From NCBI GenBank assembly GCA_947044405.1, contig CAMRHE010000331.1:1798001-1862000 (forward strand): DNA of 64,000 bases. The letters are read 5' to 3'. A program made the translations under genes and the position numbers. This document shows, piece after piece, positions 43,770 through 55,329 of this stretch (position 1 is its first letter; each line of letters opens with the position of its first letter). The DNA is from Leptodactylus fallax. Lineage: Eukaryota > Chordata > Amphibia > Anura > Leptodactylidae. The notes below the pieces were generated by a model. The model had not been told where the DNA came from. It did no database searches and saw only the letters and a list, made by a program, of their open reading frames with translations.

Positions 43770-44720
43770 ACTCAATTCCTTCAATGTCCAGTCTCTGTCC
43801 CCGGCTGTCACTACTTACCTTACTAGAATATTTAACCTCTCTCCTTCTTTTGGTCTTTCCTTCCTCTTCTAATCCTGTTGTTATAACCCCAGTACTGAAG
43901 AAATCCTCCCTTGTCCCATCCTGTGCTGGTAACTACCGACCTGTCTCCAAACGCTCAAATGCTTGGTGTTAGGGTCTTGCCAAACGTAGCAATACCCTAC
44001 ACTACTGCGGGGTCTGGGAGGAAGGACAGAGACAAGTGAGCCCTAATCTCACCCCAGCCACTGTCCCTTCCTATTGCCTCAGTTACCCTAAACGGTAAAA
44101 GGACAACCTGAAGACGAGCCCTATACTGAGTAAGTGACAACACTGAACAAAGACAGAACAAACGACACAAAGGAAGGTCAGCTAGCCAAGGGTTCAGTAA
44201 CAAACGAGCAATGCAGTACAAAATCACAATCCAAGAGAATAGTCACAAGGCAAGCCAAAGGTCAGAGAAATAGCACAGTAAATAATAAGGGCACAAAGAG
44301 AGCAGGCAAAGTCAGAGCAATAACCGGCCACTTGCTGAGAAAGTGACATCCCGTATATAGAAAGTCTGGGCCCAGCCCCAGACCTGATAGGTACACAGGC
44401 TGTCAATCACACAGGCAAGGAAAAGATTAACTCTATGCAGTCCAAAGAGAAACAATGTTGAGAACATGGGTGTGGCTGGAAATCCATTACACAGCAAGGG
44501 AACTAGGACCATGTTCAGACTGAGCAACAAGAAACCTACGCAAGGAATCAAACTGAACACGCCTCCTTTGCTGCAGCGTGCAAGCAGAGGGTGGCGCAGA
44601 GACCCGAACAGGCAGAGACGTTACACTTGGTCTATTCTCACCTGATCTGCTATCTCTCTTTTCAACCCCCTTACTGTCTAGTTTTCACACTCTGCAGCAC
44701 TGGAAATGTTGGGGTTGAAT
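43770..44720 (+). pseudogene. L2-like reverse transcriptase fragment, split by an insertion
   Basis: On the + strand, 43770-43965 encodes ...ITPVLKKSSLVPSCAGNYRP followed by VS, and 44627-44720 continues LVYSHLICYLSFQ. These are consecutive in the L2 RT finger region (compare ITPLLKKPSLDPSCAANYQP at ~23.7 kb on the minus strand). A ~660-bp element separates them. Highly decayed. Confidence 0.65.
43966..44626. mobile_element. Non-autonomous DNA element inserted in the L2 relic
   Basis: Ends GTGTTAGGGTCTTGCC and, on the minus strand, GTGTAACGTCTCTGCC, an imperfect TIR. It is flanked by TTG on both sides (a possible 3-bp duplication). The interior (ccaaaggtcagagaaatagc, gacaacactgaacaaagaca) has partial similarity to 50.30-50.46 kb in gene 3. 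No coding. Confidence 0.5.
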
Positions 44721-44724
44721 CCAA

Positions 44725-44830
44725 CAAAAGGAAACACCTTTATGGAGTTTGTATGTTCTCTCTGTGTTTGCATTTGTTTTCTCCAGGTATTCTGGTTTCC
44801 TCCCACATACCAAAAATATACTGATATCTA
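44725..44830 (+). mobile_element. SINE-like fragment cut by Tc1
   Basis: Contains ggagtttgtatgttctctct, ctggtttcctcccacatacc and aaaaatatactgat, the conserved middle of a widespread fish/amphibian SINE-type repeat. It stops at the Tc1 left end. Its expected 3' half (tagattgtgagcc...) does not resume on the other side at 46425. Confidence 0.5.
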
Positions 44831-46424
44831 CAGTGAGTACGGAAAGTCTTCAGACCCCTTTAAATTTTTCACTCTTTGTTTCATTGCAGCCATTTGCTAA
44901 AAGCAAAAAAGTTCATTTTATTTCTCATTAATGTACACTCAGCTCCCCATCTTGACAGGAAAAAAAAACAGAAATGTAGATATTTTTGCAAATTTATTAA
45001 AAAAGAAAAACTGAAATATCACATGGCCATAAGTATTCCGAGCCTTTGCTGTGACCCTCATATATAACTCACATGCTGTCCATTTCCTTCTGATCCTCCT
45101 TGAGATGGTTCTACTCCTTCATTGGAGGCCAGCTGTGTTTAATTAAACTGATTGGACTTGATTAGGAAAGGCGCACACCTGTCTATATAAGACCTCACAG
45201 CTCACAGTGCATGTCACAGCAAATGAGAATCAGGAGGTCAAAGGAACTGCCCAAGGAGCTCAGAGACAGAATTGTGGCAAGGCACAGATCTGGCCAAGGT
45301 TACAAAAGAATTTCTGCAGCACTCAAGGTTCCTAAGAGCACAGTGGCCTCCATAATCCTTAAATGGAAGAAGTTTGGGACGACCAGAACTCTTCCTAGAC
45401 CTGGCCGTCCAGCCAAACTGAGCAATCGTGTAGAAGAGTCTTGGTGAGAGAGGTAAAGAAGAACACAAAGATCACTGTGGCCGAGCTCCAGAGATGCAGT
45501 AGGGAGATGGGAGAAAGGTCCACAAAGTCACTATCAGTGCTGCAGTCGGGGCTTTATGGCAGAGTGGCCCGAAGGAAGCCTCTCCTCAGTGCAAGACATA
45601 TGAAAGCCCACATAGAGTTTGCCAAAAAACACATGAAGGACTCCCAGACTATGAGAAATAAGATTCTCTGGTCTGGTGAGATGAAGATTGAACTTTTTGG
45701 CGTTAATTCTAAGCGGTATGTGTGGAGAAAACCAGGCCCTGCTCATCACCTGCCCAATACAATCCCAACAGTGAGACATGGCGGTGGCAGTGTCATGCTA
45801 TGGGGGACAGGACGACTGGTTGTAATTGAAGGAAAGATGAATGCGGCCAAGTACAGAGATATCCTGCAAGAAAACCTCTTCCAGAGTGCTCTGGACCTCA
45901 GACTGGGCCGAAGGTTCATCTTCCAACAAGACAATGACCCTAAGCACACAGCTAAAATAACAAAGGAGCGGCTTCAGAACAACTCTGTGACCATTCCTGA
46001 CTGGCCCAGCCAGAGCCCTGACCTCAACCCAACTGAGCATCTCTGGAGAGACCTGAAAATGGCTCCACCAACGTTCACCATCCAACCTGACGGAACTGGA
46101 GAGGATCTGCAAGGAAGGGCCGAGGATCCCCAAATCCAGATGTGAAAAACTTGTTGCATCATTCCCAAGAAGACTCGTGGCTGTACTAGCTCAAAAGGAA
46201 GGGGCTTCTACTCAGTACTGAGCAAAGGCTCTGAATACTTATTTTCCACCATAATTTGCAAATAAATTCTTTAGAAATCAGACAATGTGATTTTCTGGAT
46301 TTGTTTTCTCATTTTGTCTCTCATAGTTGAGGTCTACTTATGATGTCAATTACAGGCCGGCCTCATCTTTTTAAGTGGGGGAACTTGCACAATTGGTGGC
46401 TGACTAAATACTTTTTCCCCACTG
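44831..46424 (+). mobile_element. Chimeric Tc1 element with non-matching ends
   Basis: The left end is CAGTGAGTACGGAAAGTCTT. The right end on the minus strand is CAGTGGGGAAAAAGTATTTA, which is a different Tc1 family terminus. Both are flanked by TA (44829-44830, 46425-46426). The body up to about 46232 follows the left-end family; after gaatacttat it switches to the right-end family (ccaccataatttgcaaataa). The left flank is a SINE and the right flank a minisatellite. See findings. Confidence 0.8.
45211..46145 (+). pseudogene. Tc1 transposase, frameshifted and catalytically dead
   Basis: 45211-45447 encodes the N-terminal helix-turn-helix region ([44 protein letters not shown]). A frameshift near 45430 moves the rest to 45441-46145. 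First catalytic position: [11 protein letters not shown] has Gly where family members have Asp (~45675). The second Asp (QQDNDPKH, ~45927) and the Glu (NPTEHLW, ~46028) remain. A few residues are missing around 45525. Not functional. Confidence 0.85.
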
Positions 46425-46429
46425 TATGT

Positions 46430-47390
46430 AGCAGAACTGTCTGTGTATGACGTGTATGTAGTTGAGCTGTGTGTGTGACGTGTATGTAGTGGGGCTGTCT
46501 GTGTGTGAGCGCGGGGTGTATGTAGTGGAGCTGTCTGTGTGTGACGTGTATGTGTGAGTGGAGCTGTCTGTGTGTGACGTGTATGTAGTATGGAGCGTGT
46601 GTGAGCGTGTCTGTGTGTGGCGCGTGTATGTAGTGGAGCTGTCTGTGTGTGACGTGTATGTAGTGGAGCTGTCTGTCACACACATACACGTCACACACAG
46701 ACAGCTCTGCTACATACAGGTCACACACAAATGGCTCTGCTACATACACGCTACACACAGACGGCTCTGCTACATACACGTCACACACAGACAGCTCTGC
46801 TACATAAATGTCACACACAGCTCCGCTACATACACGTCACACACAGACGGCTCCGCTACATACACGTCACACACAGACGGCTCCGCTACATACACGTCAC
46901 ACACAGACAGCTCCGCTACATACACGTCACACACAGAGAGCTCCACTACATACACGTCACACACAGACAGCTCCACTACATACACGTCACACACAGACAG
47001 CTCCACTACATACACGTCACACACAGACGGCTCCGCTACATACACGTCACACACAGACGGCTCCGCTACATACACGTCACACACAGACGGCTCCGCTACA
47101 TACACGTCACACACAGACGGCTCCGCTACATACACGTCACACACACACGGCTCCGCTACATACACATCACACACAGACGGCCCCGCTACATACACGTCAC
47201 ACAGACAGCTCCGCTACCACACACGTCACACACAGACGGCTCCGCTACATACACGTCACACACAGACGGCTCTGCTACATACACGTCACACACAGACGGC
47301 TCCGCTACATACACGTCACACACAGACAGCTCCGCTACATACACGTCACACACAGACGGCACTGCTACATACACGTCACATACATAACTT
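46430..47390. repeat. 30-bp minisatellite in head-to-head inverted arrangement
   Basis: From ~46680 to 47390 about 23 copies of a 30-bp unit run forward (tacacgtcacacacagacgg, ctccgctaca). From 46430 to ~46675 about eight copies run in the opposite orientation (tgtgtgtgacgtgtatgtag). The junction forms an inner hairpin with an ~18-nt loop near 46665. As 30 is divisible by three, several frames on both strands stay open (up to 298 codons); none is a gene. Confidence 0.95.
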
Positions 47391-47720
47391 CACCTCATCC
47401 ACCAGAGAGATCTGTATCACCTGCTCATGTGAGTCCTCCCATAAATATCACTGATCACATGATTATGACATCATCACAGGTCCTTTATCCCACTAGGATT
47501 TAGGATCTATTGAACAGCTAAAGCTATAACAGCAGGACCTGGTCATGTGACTCATTGACTCCTCCCACACGTGACAATGATATCATCACAGGTCCTGTGA
47601 CCATGGTTACTGTACAGGAGGAGGTATATATACGGTGGTCGCTCACAGTCCTGACAGGATTCTAGTTGTCTCAGGACTCGGCTATAAGGGCTGTTCCTTC
47701 CATGGCTGAGATGACAATAT
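47391..47720 (+). promoter_or_regulatory. Repeated upstream block of gene 3 (candidate promoter)
   Basis: Two sub-copies of the string also seen at 21.5 and 62.75 kb: tgacatcatcacaggtcc, gtgactcattgactcctccc, gtacaggaggaggt. Only here does the block run into gtatatatacgg (~47624), a TATA-like word, followed by gctcacagtcctgacagg and ttctagttgtctcaggactcg. Function is inferred. Confidence 0.4.
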
Positions 47721-48317
47721 TTGTGTCTTTTGTCATCTGAGGTGTCGGCAGTTCCGGTAACAGTCGGCGGTGGTTGTTCTGGGCTGTTTCCATCCCTCCC
47801 ATAGAGGTAAATAGTGGTCGGGGCCTTCACCCTACGGTATAAATCACATGATGGCTTTATTCTACAGGTCGCTACGGTTACACTGATACCACATTTGTAC
47901 AGGGTTTAGGTTTTATTACTTCTACGCTAGAAAGAACTTACTAAATCATTTCTTCTTGTCTCGCCATATTCTGAGAGCCCGAACTTTCATCTTTCTCTTT
48001 CTCCGGAGCGGTGTGAGGGCTCGGTGTGTGTGGGGTGACTTGTAGTTTTCATTGGTCTCTTCTTCAGGTACAGACAAGGTTTGATATTTTTTATTCCCTT
48101 TTTACTACTTATTTTTATGGCATTTAATAATAAGAAATAATGTGATGATTTTATGGATTATTGGTTGTTCTATAAAGTGAATATTAAGCAAAACAGGTTT
48201 TTTTTTGTCTAAAAGTGCGTTACTTTTTAAAGTTTTTCTAAATGGAGTGCATTAAGCAATTTGTGGGAAAAAAGTTGCACTCTTTTTTTGACTTAAAACT
48301 TTTTTCAGGGGCTGGTG

Positions 48318-48349
<32 letters not shown>

Positions 48350-48360
48350 AGGATAGGTCG
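47721..48360. other. Gene 3 upstream DNA
   Basis: No gene. Includes a long T run at ~48327-48349. A 92-codon minus-strand frame (47552-47830) has no domain and is not supported. Confidence 0.4.
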
Positions 48361-48364
48361 TGGT

Positions 48365-48627
48365 TACCTACAGTTTTTCAGCATTTACACCAGCAATTAG
48401 AATAAATCATCGCAAAAATCTACACATACCCATATATGGCGTAGATCTGAACTGCCCGAATATGCACCAAATTTATTACCATCACTTGCTGTGAATGAAG
48501 CTGCAGAGGAAGTCAGCGCCATCTTGTAAATTGTCAGCTCAGTATCCTCAGACCATCGCTCCATATATATGTCCTGTACCAGCCTAGGTTTGTCTCCCCG
48601 GTGTAGGGCGCTCGATCTACATTACAG
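48365..48627 (+). promoter_or_regulatory. Proximal promoter and 5' UTR exon candidate, gene 3
   Basis: Homologous to 63365-63616 upstream of gene 4. Contains ccatatatatgtcctgtacc (TATA-like, ~48561), then gcctaggtttgtctcc...gctcgatctacattacag followed by gttagt, a good splice donor at 48627/48628. It would be a non-coding first exon spliced to the acceptor at about 48796, just before coding exon 1. Confidence 0.45.
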
Positions 48628-48863
48628 GTTAGTGGAGGAGAAGAGTCTGATACTGTGTGCAGAGAGGAGGAATGTGCCATGTATCTTCACATACTAGTGC
48701 CTGACCCGGAAGCCCCCCTTATAATCCCTACTAATTCTATTTATTACATGGGATCTTGTGAGGTTGTTCCATTGTCTCATCTTCTCTCCATTCAGGTTCC
48801 TACAATATAGAATCCTCTCAGTATCTTCTATATAAGAGAATATTCCTGATTGAGCCATCAAGG

Positions 48864-51800
48864 ATGGAAAGAGACAGGAACAAGATGGCGGAAAGTCTAT
48901 TAAATCTCACCCTAGAGATCATCTACCAGCTTACTGGAGAGGTGAGAGATTCTGATGATGTCACATTACATCATTCTTATCTATAGTAATAACAGATGAT
49001 ATGACTGGAGAGGTGATGGACTCTGCACATGTATGTAGTGATATTTATTAATGTGTCTCCCCATAACCAGGATTACACAGTAGTGAAGAAGACCTCTAGT
49101 GGGCGCTGTAATTCACCCATGTTTGAGGGATGGAAAGGAAACCTAAGCCCAATCCCGGGGCCTCCACCTCACCCCCTGATACAGGAGGAGATCAATGAAC
49201 AGAAGATCCTAGAACTCACCAACAAGATGCTGGAGCTGCTGACTGGAGAGGTGACACTGCTGGGAATGCTGGGACATTATACAGTAACTGGAGGGGTCTG
49301 GGTGATGACTGTATCATTGTGTTGTCAGGTTCCTATAAGGTGTCAGGATGTCGCTGTCTATTTCTCCATGGAGGAGTGGGAGTATTTAGAAGGACACAAG
49401 GATCTGTACAAGGAGGTGATGATGGAGGACCACCAGCCCCTCACATCACCAGGTAATAGACATGACTATATACACATGGACTTCCATTATTTGTATGTAC
49501 AGAATGAATTCAGTCCCTGTCTGTGTTTCCTACAGGTAGATCCAGTAAGAGGACAACACCGGAGAGATGTCCCAGTCCTCTTCTTCCACAGGATGATCAG
49601 GTAGATGGAGATATTCCCTATGATGTGTAGACGGGCTGTGAAGTCCTTGTGGTCAGTCTTGGGTTATCCAGCAGTATTAGATGGTTTATACTTGTGTAAT
49701 GAGAGGTGGAGATGGAGGATAAAGCTGACCATAGACATTACATGTTGTCTGGATCTTCTCACAATCTTCTGGCTATGGAGACTGCTGGTTGGAATAAGGA
49801 AACATCAGGTTGGATTTTTACCGATCTGATCCAATAATTTCCCAAACAACCTTGATGTATCTGGTAGAATCTGATCTTCTCCACTGACACAACCTGAAGC
49901 AGGTCTAGCCATGCCGAGTATACATGTGTATGAGGTTCTCGAGGTTGTCATTGAGCCATCTTCTAAAATGTAAGTCCAGGTTCTAGGAGACTGGCAACTA
50001 TTTGGCTGAGGTCACTTTTGTTGGTCACACTGATTAATCTTTTCTACTCATCTATTAGATTCTCTGCATCCTCTATACCAGTCTGGTGACTTTTACAATA
50101 TTTATTTTACAGCGTTTCAATCGGGGTAAAGATCTGAACGATATAAATGTTGAAGCCCTAGAGATAAAAGCAGATCCCTATGTGAGTGGTGATGAGGAGT
50201 GTGAGGAGGACATTCCTACAGGTAACCATCCAGGTGAGGAGTCACCACTGAATGTACCACAGAACAGTCACAGTGTAAGGGATTTGCCAGTTGAGCAATT
50301 CCCTAGTGCTGCTGCACAAACAAGGGAAGACAGAGACAGTGTGCCCTAAACTAGACCCAGCCCATTTCCCTGCCTACTTGTCTCACTGTCCTAATGACAG
50401 GAACAACTTGATGGCGATCCCTACTCTGAATAAGTGTAACAGAACAAGATAAGACAAAACAACACAGAAGAGGAAGATGAAAGACCCCAGACCTAACAAT
50501 GCAGAATTTTCAGTAGGCCAACGTTTCTGTATTGAAAATCATTTTTTAATTGGTCTTACATAATATTCAAAATTTCTGTAATGTTAACTTTTGGGTGTTC
50601 ATTAGGTGTAATAATAGTCCCCAACATTCACAGAGAAAAATGTTTGAAATAGATCACTTGGTGTGGACTGAATCTATAAAATATAGGAGGTCACTTATTA
50701 TATGGAATTACTGTAATAAATTATTTTTTCAAAGATATTGTAATTTATTGAGATGCTTCTGTATATTTGGTATCCACTACTAGAATCAGCTAAAAATAGA
50801 AACCATCTGCTAATCCGACCTTACACTTACCCCAAAGCCATGGCTTCCTCATACATGACCATACTGCTCCTCCCCCTGTAGTAAAGTCCATGTAGGTATC
50901 AGGGAGTGTGTGAGACGGACACCACCTAATAGCACTGACTCACAGGATCCTTTATGATTCTACACTGAGCATTTCACTAGAAAAGATTGGTGACCGGCAC
51001 ACCGCAACATGGACCGATGAAGATGCTGGCCTCACCACACAAGTGGGAAACTGGCGGAGAATATCCTCGTGGCCAAACATCAGGATCTACTGGTCCGTGC
51101 TCCGAAATCTACTGTTAGATGTCATCTATTTTCCCACCAATATTTTAGAGGATAATTGAATTCTGCTTCATGTATTACAATATGTATGGAAATTTATATA
51201 TAGAAATGTTATAAAATATTAATATAAGTTTTAAGGTTATATTATCTAAAAATAGTAATATCAGTTTTCTTCTTGGCAGATAACTTTATCATAAGCTCAT
51301 GCGGATATTTGATATCTACAGACCTTAAAGCAGATTGTGATATCACACAAGATCCATATGAAGAACATTCCATTACCCTAGATATACCCTCAGCCCTTCA
51401 GAAGAATGATCTATCTCCTGATTCATCACAGACTGTTAGGCAAAATAAAAGACGAAAAGATGTTGCTCATCTGAGAATTAACACAGGAGAGAAACCATTT
51501 TCATGTACAGAATGTGGGAAATGTTTTTCCTGTAAATCAGATCTTGCTAAACATCAGAGAATTCACACAGGAGAGAAGCCATTTTCATGTTCCAATTGTG
51601 GGAAATGTTTTACGCAGAAAACAAATCTTGTTAGACATGAGAGAATTCACACAGGAGAGAAGCCATATTCATGTTCAGAATGTGGGAAATGTTTTGCCGG
51701 TAAATCGGATCTTTCTATACATCAAAGAATTCACACAGGAGAGAAGCCATATTCATGTTCAGAATGTGGGAAATGTTTTGCTTGTAAATCAGATCTTGCT

Positions 51801-52886
51801 AAACATCAAAGAATTCACACAAGGACGGTATCATTATCATGTTTGGAAAGTGGTACTAAACCATTTCCTTGTTCAAAATGTGACAAATGTTTTTTTCAGA
51901 AATCATGTCTTGCTAGACATCAAAAAATTCACACAGGCGAGAAGCCATTCTCGTGTTCAGAATGTGATGAATGTTTTAGTGCAAAATCAAGTCTTGCTAG
52001 ACATCTGAGAATACACACAGGGGAGAGGCCATTTTTATGTTTAGAATGTGGAAAACGTTTTACTCGGAACTCATATCTTCTTGACCATCAAAAAATTCAC
52101 ACAGGAGAGAAGCCATTTTCATGTTCAGAATGTGGGAAATGTTTTACAGATAAACCAAGTCTTGTTAGACATCAAAGAATTCACACAGGAGAGAAGCCAT
52201 TTGTATGTTCCGAATGTGGGATATGTTTTACTCGGAAATCAAAGCTTGTTTTACATCAAAAAGTTCACACAGGAGAGAAGCCATATTCATGTTTAGAATG
52301 TGGGAAATGTTACAGTGATAAAGCTACTCTTACTAAACATCAAAGAATTCACACAGGGGAGAAGCCTTTTGTATGTTCAGAATGCGGGGAATGTTTTGCT
52401 CACAAAAAAACTCTTGATTTACATCAAAAAATTCACACAGGGGAGAAGCCATTTTCGTGTCCTGAATGTGGAAAATGTTTTACTCAGAAATCAACACTTG
52501 TTGATCATCAAAAAATTCACACAGGAGAGAAATCATATTCATGCTCAGAATGCGGGAAATATTTTATTAAAAAGTTCTCATTAATTTCACATCAGAGAAC
52601 TCACACAGGAGAGAAGCCATATTTATGCCCTGAATGTGGGGAATGTTTTGCTCATAAAACAACCCTTGTTTTACATCAACAAGTTCACACAGGAAAATCT
52701 CCATTTTCATGCCCAGAATGTGCAAAATGTTTTATTCGGAAATCTCGTCTTGTTGAACATCTAAAGATTCACACAGGAGAGAAGCCATATTGTCCAGAAT
52801 GCGGGAAATGTTTTACCTTTTTATCAAGTCTTGTTCGACATCAGAGAATTCACACAGGAGAGAAGCCATTTTCATGTGGAAATTAG
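48864..52886 (+). CDS. KRAB C2H2 zinc-finger protein, gene 3 (16 fingers)
   Basis: Coding exons: 48864-48941, 49071-49250, 49329-49452, 49536-49600, 50113-50233, 51280-52886; GT-AG throughout, open for 724 residues. Exons 1-2 have the paired LTGE-ending segments. Exon 3 is KRAB A ([16 protein letters not shown]...VMMED). Exon 4 is a short basic/Pro stretch ([16 protein letters not shown]). Exon 5 carries IKAD. The last exon starts [14 protein letters not shown], diverged from the [14 protein letters not shown] of the paralogues, with an acceptor ggcag instead of gtcag. Sixteen intact fingers follow, with an in-frame stub (LSCLESGTK) between fingers 4 and 5 and a truncated PFSCGN tail. Contact residues of fingers 1-4 are CSDK, QTNR, GSDI and CSDK. 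Expected to be a nuclear DNA-binding repressor with the longest target footprint of the three. A DIRS element begins only 277 bp after the stop. Confidence 0.88.
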
Positions 52887-53162
52887 TTTAACTAAACTAA
52901 CAGCACATTAAAGAACTTGTGCAGGGAAAACATTTTCTTGTCTAGGTTGTATTTTTACCCCAATTACATGTTAAAGAGGTGCCACAAAATATATTTTTAA
53001 ACCCATCACCAAATTTGAAAATTGTGTAACATAATGATTAAAATATTTGTGTATAGCGCCCCCTGCTGTTTATTTTTCTCTTGCTTGTCCATGTCTAACA
53101 GAGAAGAAAATCCTGTCAGTGTCTCTCATGCATGGGCGTTCATGCAAGGACTAAACATAATA
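52887..53162 (+). other. 3' flank of gene 3
   Basis: 52905-53085 is homologous to the 3' flanks of the other finger exons (gaacttgtgcagggaaaaca, attgtgtaacataatgatta, gcgccccctgctgt). No AATAAA appears before the DIRS insertion at 53163. Confidence 0.5.
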
Positions 53163-54004
53163 GATTCCCCTTATGTCCGACAGCAGCACAATATGGGGTA
53201 TCTCTGTCCCTGTGTGTTGTTTAGGACAGGTGGAACCTTTAATTAGCACCAAAAAGGTGCCTCCTACTGGCCCTATAAGAGGTCACAAGAGACCTCCCAT
53301 CACTGTGTTTTTTTCTGTCCTGTGTGGGACAGGTGGACGGAGGTCTCTTGTGACCTCCCGTTGCTAGGGGTTTTATCTACTCCTGGCTTACCTTTAGGGG
53401 TACCTCGGTCCATTCCGTTTGTCTTCTTCCCAAAAGAAAGAACCTTCGGGCCTTTGCTCCGCAGCGCAGTGTATATCCGGCTCATCGCACTGCAGGCAGC
53501 ACGATCCCGAAGTAAGTAAGGAACCTCCTCGGCCCTAACTTTTCTCCGGTCCCGTGTTCCCAGGGGAAGGAAGCCTTTGCGCACCACCGCGGCCTACTTC
53601 CGGTTTTCTTGGAAAAAGTGCGGTAAGTTTGGAAATTGAAAATTTAAAGGCAAAATATAGAATAGATTTTTGCTGCTTGTATTTTGAGCCTCTGGCTTAG
53701 GCTTATGCTCCTCTATGTTCCATTATGGCGTTTGACCCGTTTTGGTGCTGTATAAATGTTTCTTTGTTGGCTTCCTCCCCTTGCTGCTGGATTACATTCA
53801 AAGGTCTGCAGTCTACTTGTTGAGCGAGTGGTTTCTAGCTCCTCTGCTGCGGTTTGCGGTGGCTGTTTTTTTTTCTGACGGTTTCTCTCTTCAAGTGACC
53901 GTTAAAAAAAAAAAAAAAAGTAAGGTACCCCTTGGCTTTTTCTTTTTATGCGATACTTGGCAATCTTACATTTTTCAGTGTCACGTGGCTGTTTGATGTT
54001 TCAG

Positions 54005-55218
54005 ATGTCATCTTCTGCATCAGGGAACGGCGATGGGCTTAGGAGGAAAAAGTTCTCTAAACATGAACACCTAATGTGTTTGGATTGCAATACCCCTTTA
54101 CCTGACGGCTATGATTTTACCAGCTGTCGCCAATGTCGCGGACCCCCGCCGGAAGAACCTTCCATAAGAGAGGTTGTCACTTGGGTAAAGGACTATATGG
54201 AGGAGTCTCTTAAGGAGATCCGTTCTTCCATCGCCCAGATTGCCAAGAGACCACAGGTTGAGACACAATCTTCCTTACGGATCTCTGATGAAGATTATCA
54301 GATAGTGGACGAGACACTCTCATCTGACGCTTCCACTGAAGATCCCAGCAGGCCGTGCTTCCCACTCGAAAAATTAAGCCGGCTGCTGAAATCCATCCGG
54401 TCAAAGGATCGTGATGTTGTTAGGGAAGCCTCCACGTCCACCTATAGAGGGCCTAGGGTCTTCCAAGTGGACCAGACATTACAAAAATTAATGTCCTCAG
54501 AGTGGAGATGTCCTGAAAAACCTCTTGTGGTTCCTAGGAGGTTCAGCGTTTTATTCCCAGTTGCTCAATGGGGTCCTCCTCCCAAGGTGGATATGGCAGT
54601 GGCACTAAGGTACCATCAGATGATGGAGCAAATTTGCACGACGCCATGGACAGGAGCATCGACAATACCTTCAAGAAGGCTTATTCAGCTGCCTCGCCCC
54701 AGACCGCTGTGGCGGTTGCGTCTTGTGAAGTTTCAGCCAAATTATGTACTGACCTGGTCCACCTCGAAAGGGACATCGACTCTGGACTCTCCAGAGACGA
54801 GCTCCTAGGGTTTCTAGGCTCAGTTTCCCTGGCAGCTGAATATTTAGCGGAAGCCTCCAACCATCAATTAAGGCTGGCGGCCAAATCCCTCGCACTTACC
54901 AAGAAGACTGCAGCAGGAAGACCTCTATAGTTAAAACCTTGGAGAGCTGTTTTCCCCTCAAAATATAATTTGTGCGCATTGCCCTTTGAGCCAGGTAGAG
55001 TCTTTGGCAGTGCCCTAGACGAGATCCTAGAGGGCTTGGCCGACAGGAAGGGTAAAACTTTACCCCAGGCCTTTAGAGGTAGGTCTGACTCTGGCTGTGG
55101 TAGAGGCTATCCGCCTCGTCATGGACGGCAATCCCAGAGAGGCTCTAGATATTCCTCTAGAGGCGCTGGCCGGAGATTCCCGAAGTCTGATGATAAAAAA
55201 GAGAAGCCTAGCTTTTGA
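54005..55218 (+). pseudogene. DIRS Gag-like ORF, frameshifted
   Basis: Starts MSSSASGNGDGLRRKKFSKH, followed by a CxxC...CxxC motif (CLDCNTPLP...CRQCRGPPP, ~54080-54145). A frameshift near 54590-54640 moves the frame to DDGANLHDAMDRSIDNTFKK, AVASCEVSAKLC and LSRDELLGFL, then after a stop to a Gly/Arg/Ser-rich tail (GRSDSGCGRGYPPRHGRQSQ). This is the usual DIRS ORF1 layout. Not translatable as one protein. Confidence 0.75.
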
Positions 55219-55329
55219 CATCAGAAGCAGACTTCCTGTGGCCGAGATTCCTGTTGGAGGTCGTCCTCCCACTTTCTCAACTGCTGGCAGGAAAAAATTC
55301 GAGACCCATGGGTCCGGTAGGTAATCCAA

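Noticed and set aside
46558..47503. Long open frames of up to 298 codons on both strands
   Set aside because: Products of a 30-bp tandem repeat whose length is divisible by three; the residues are pure repeat.
53948..54004. Earlier start for the DIRS Gag frame
   Set aside because: The upstream codons are hydrophobic and unlike Gag; the ATG at 54005 starts the recognisable Ser-rich, basic N-terminus.
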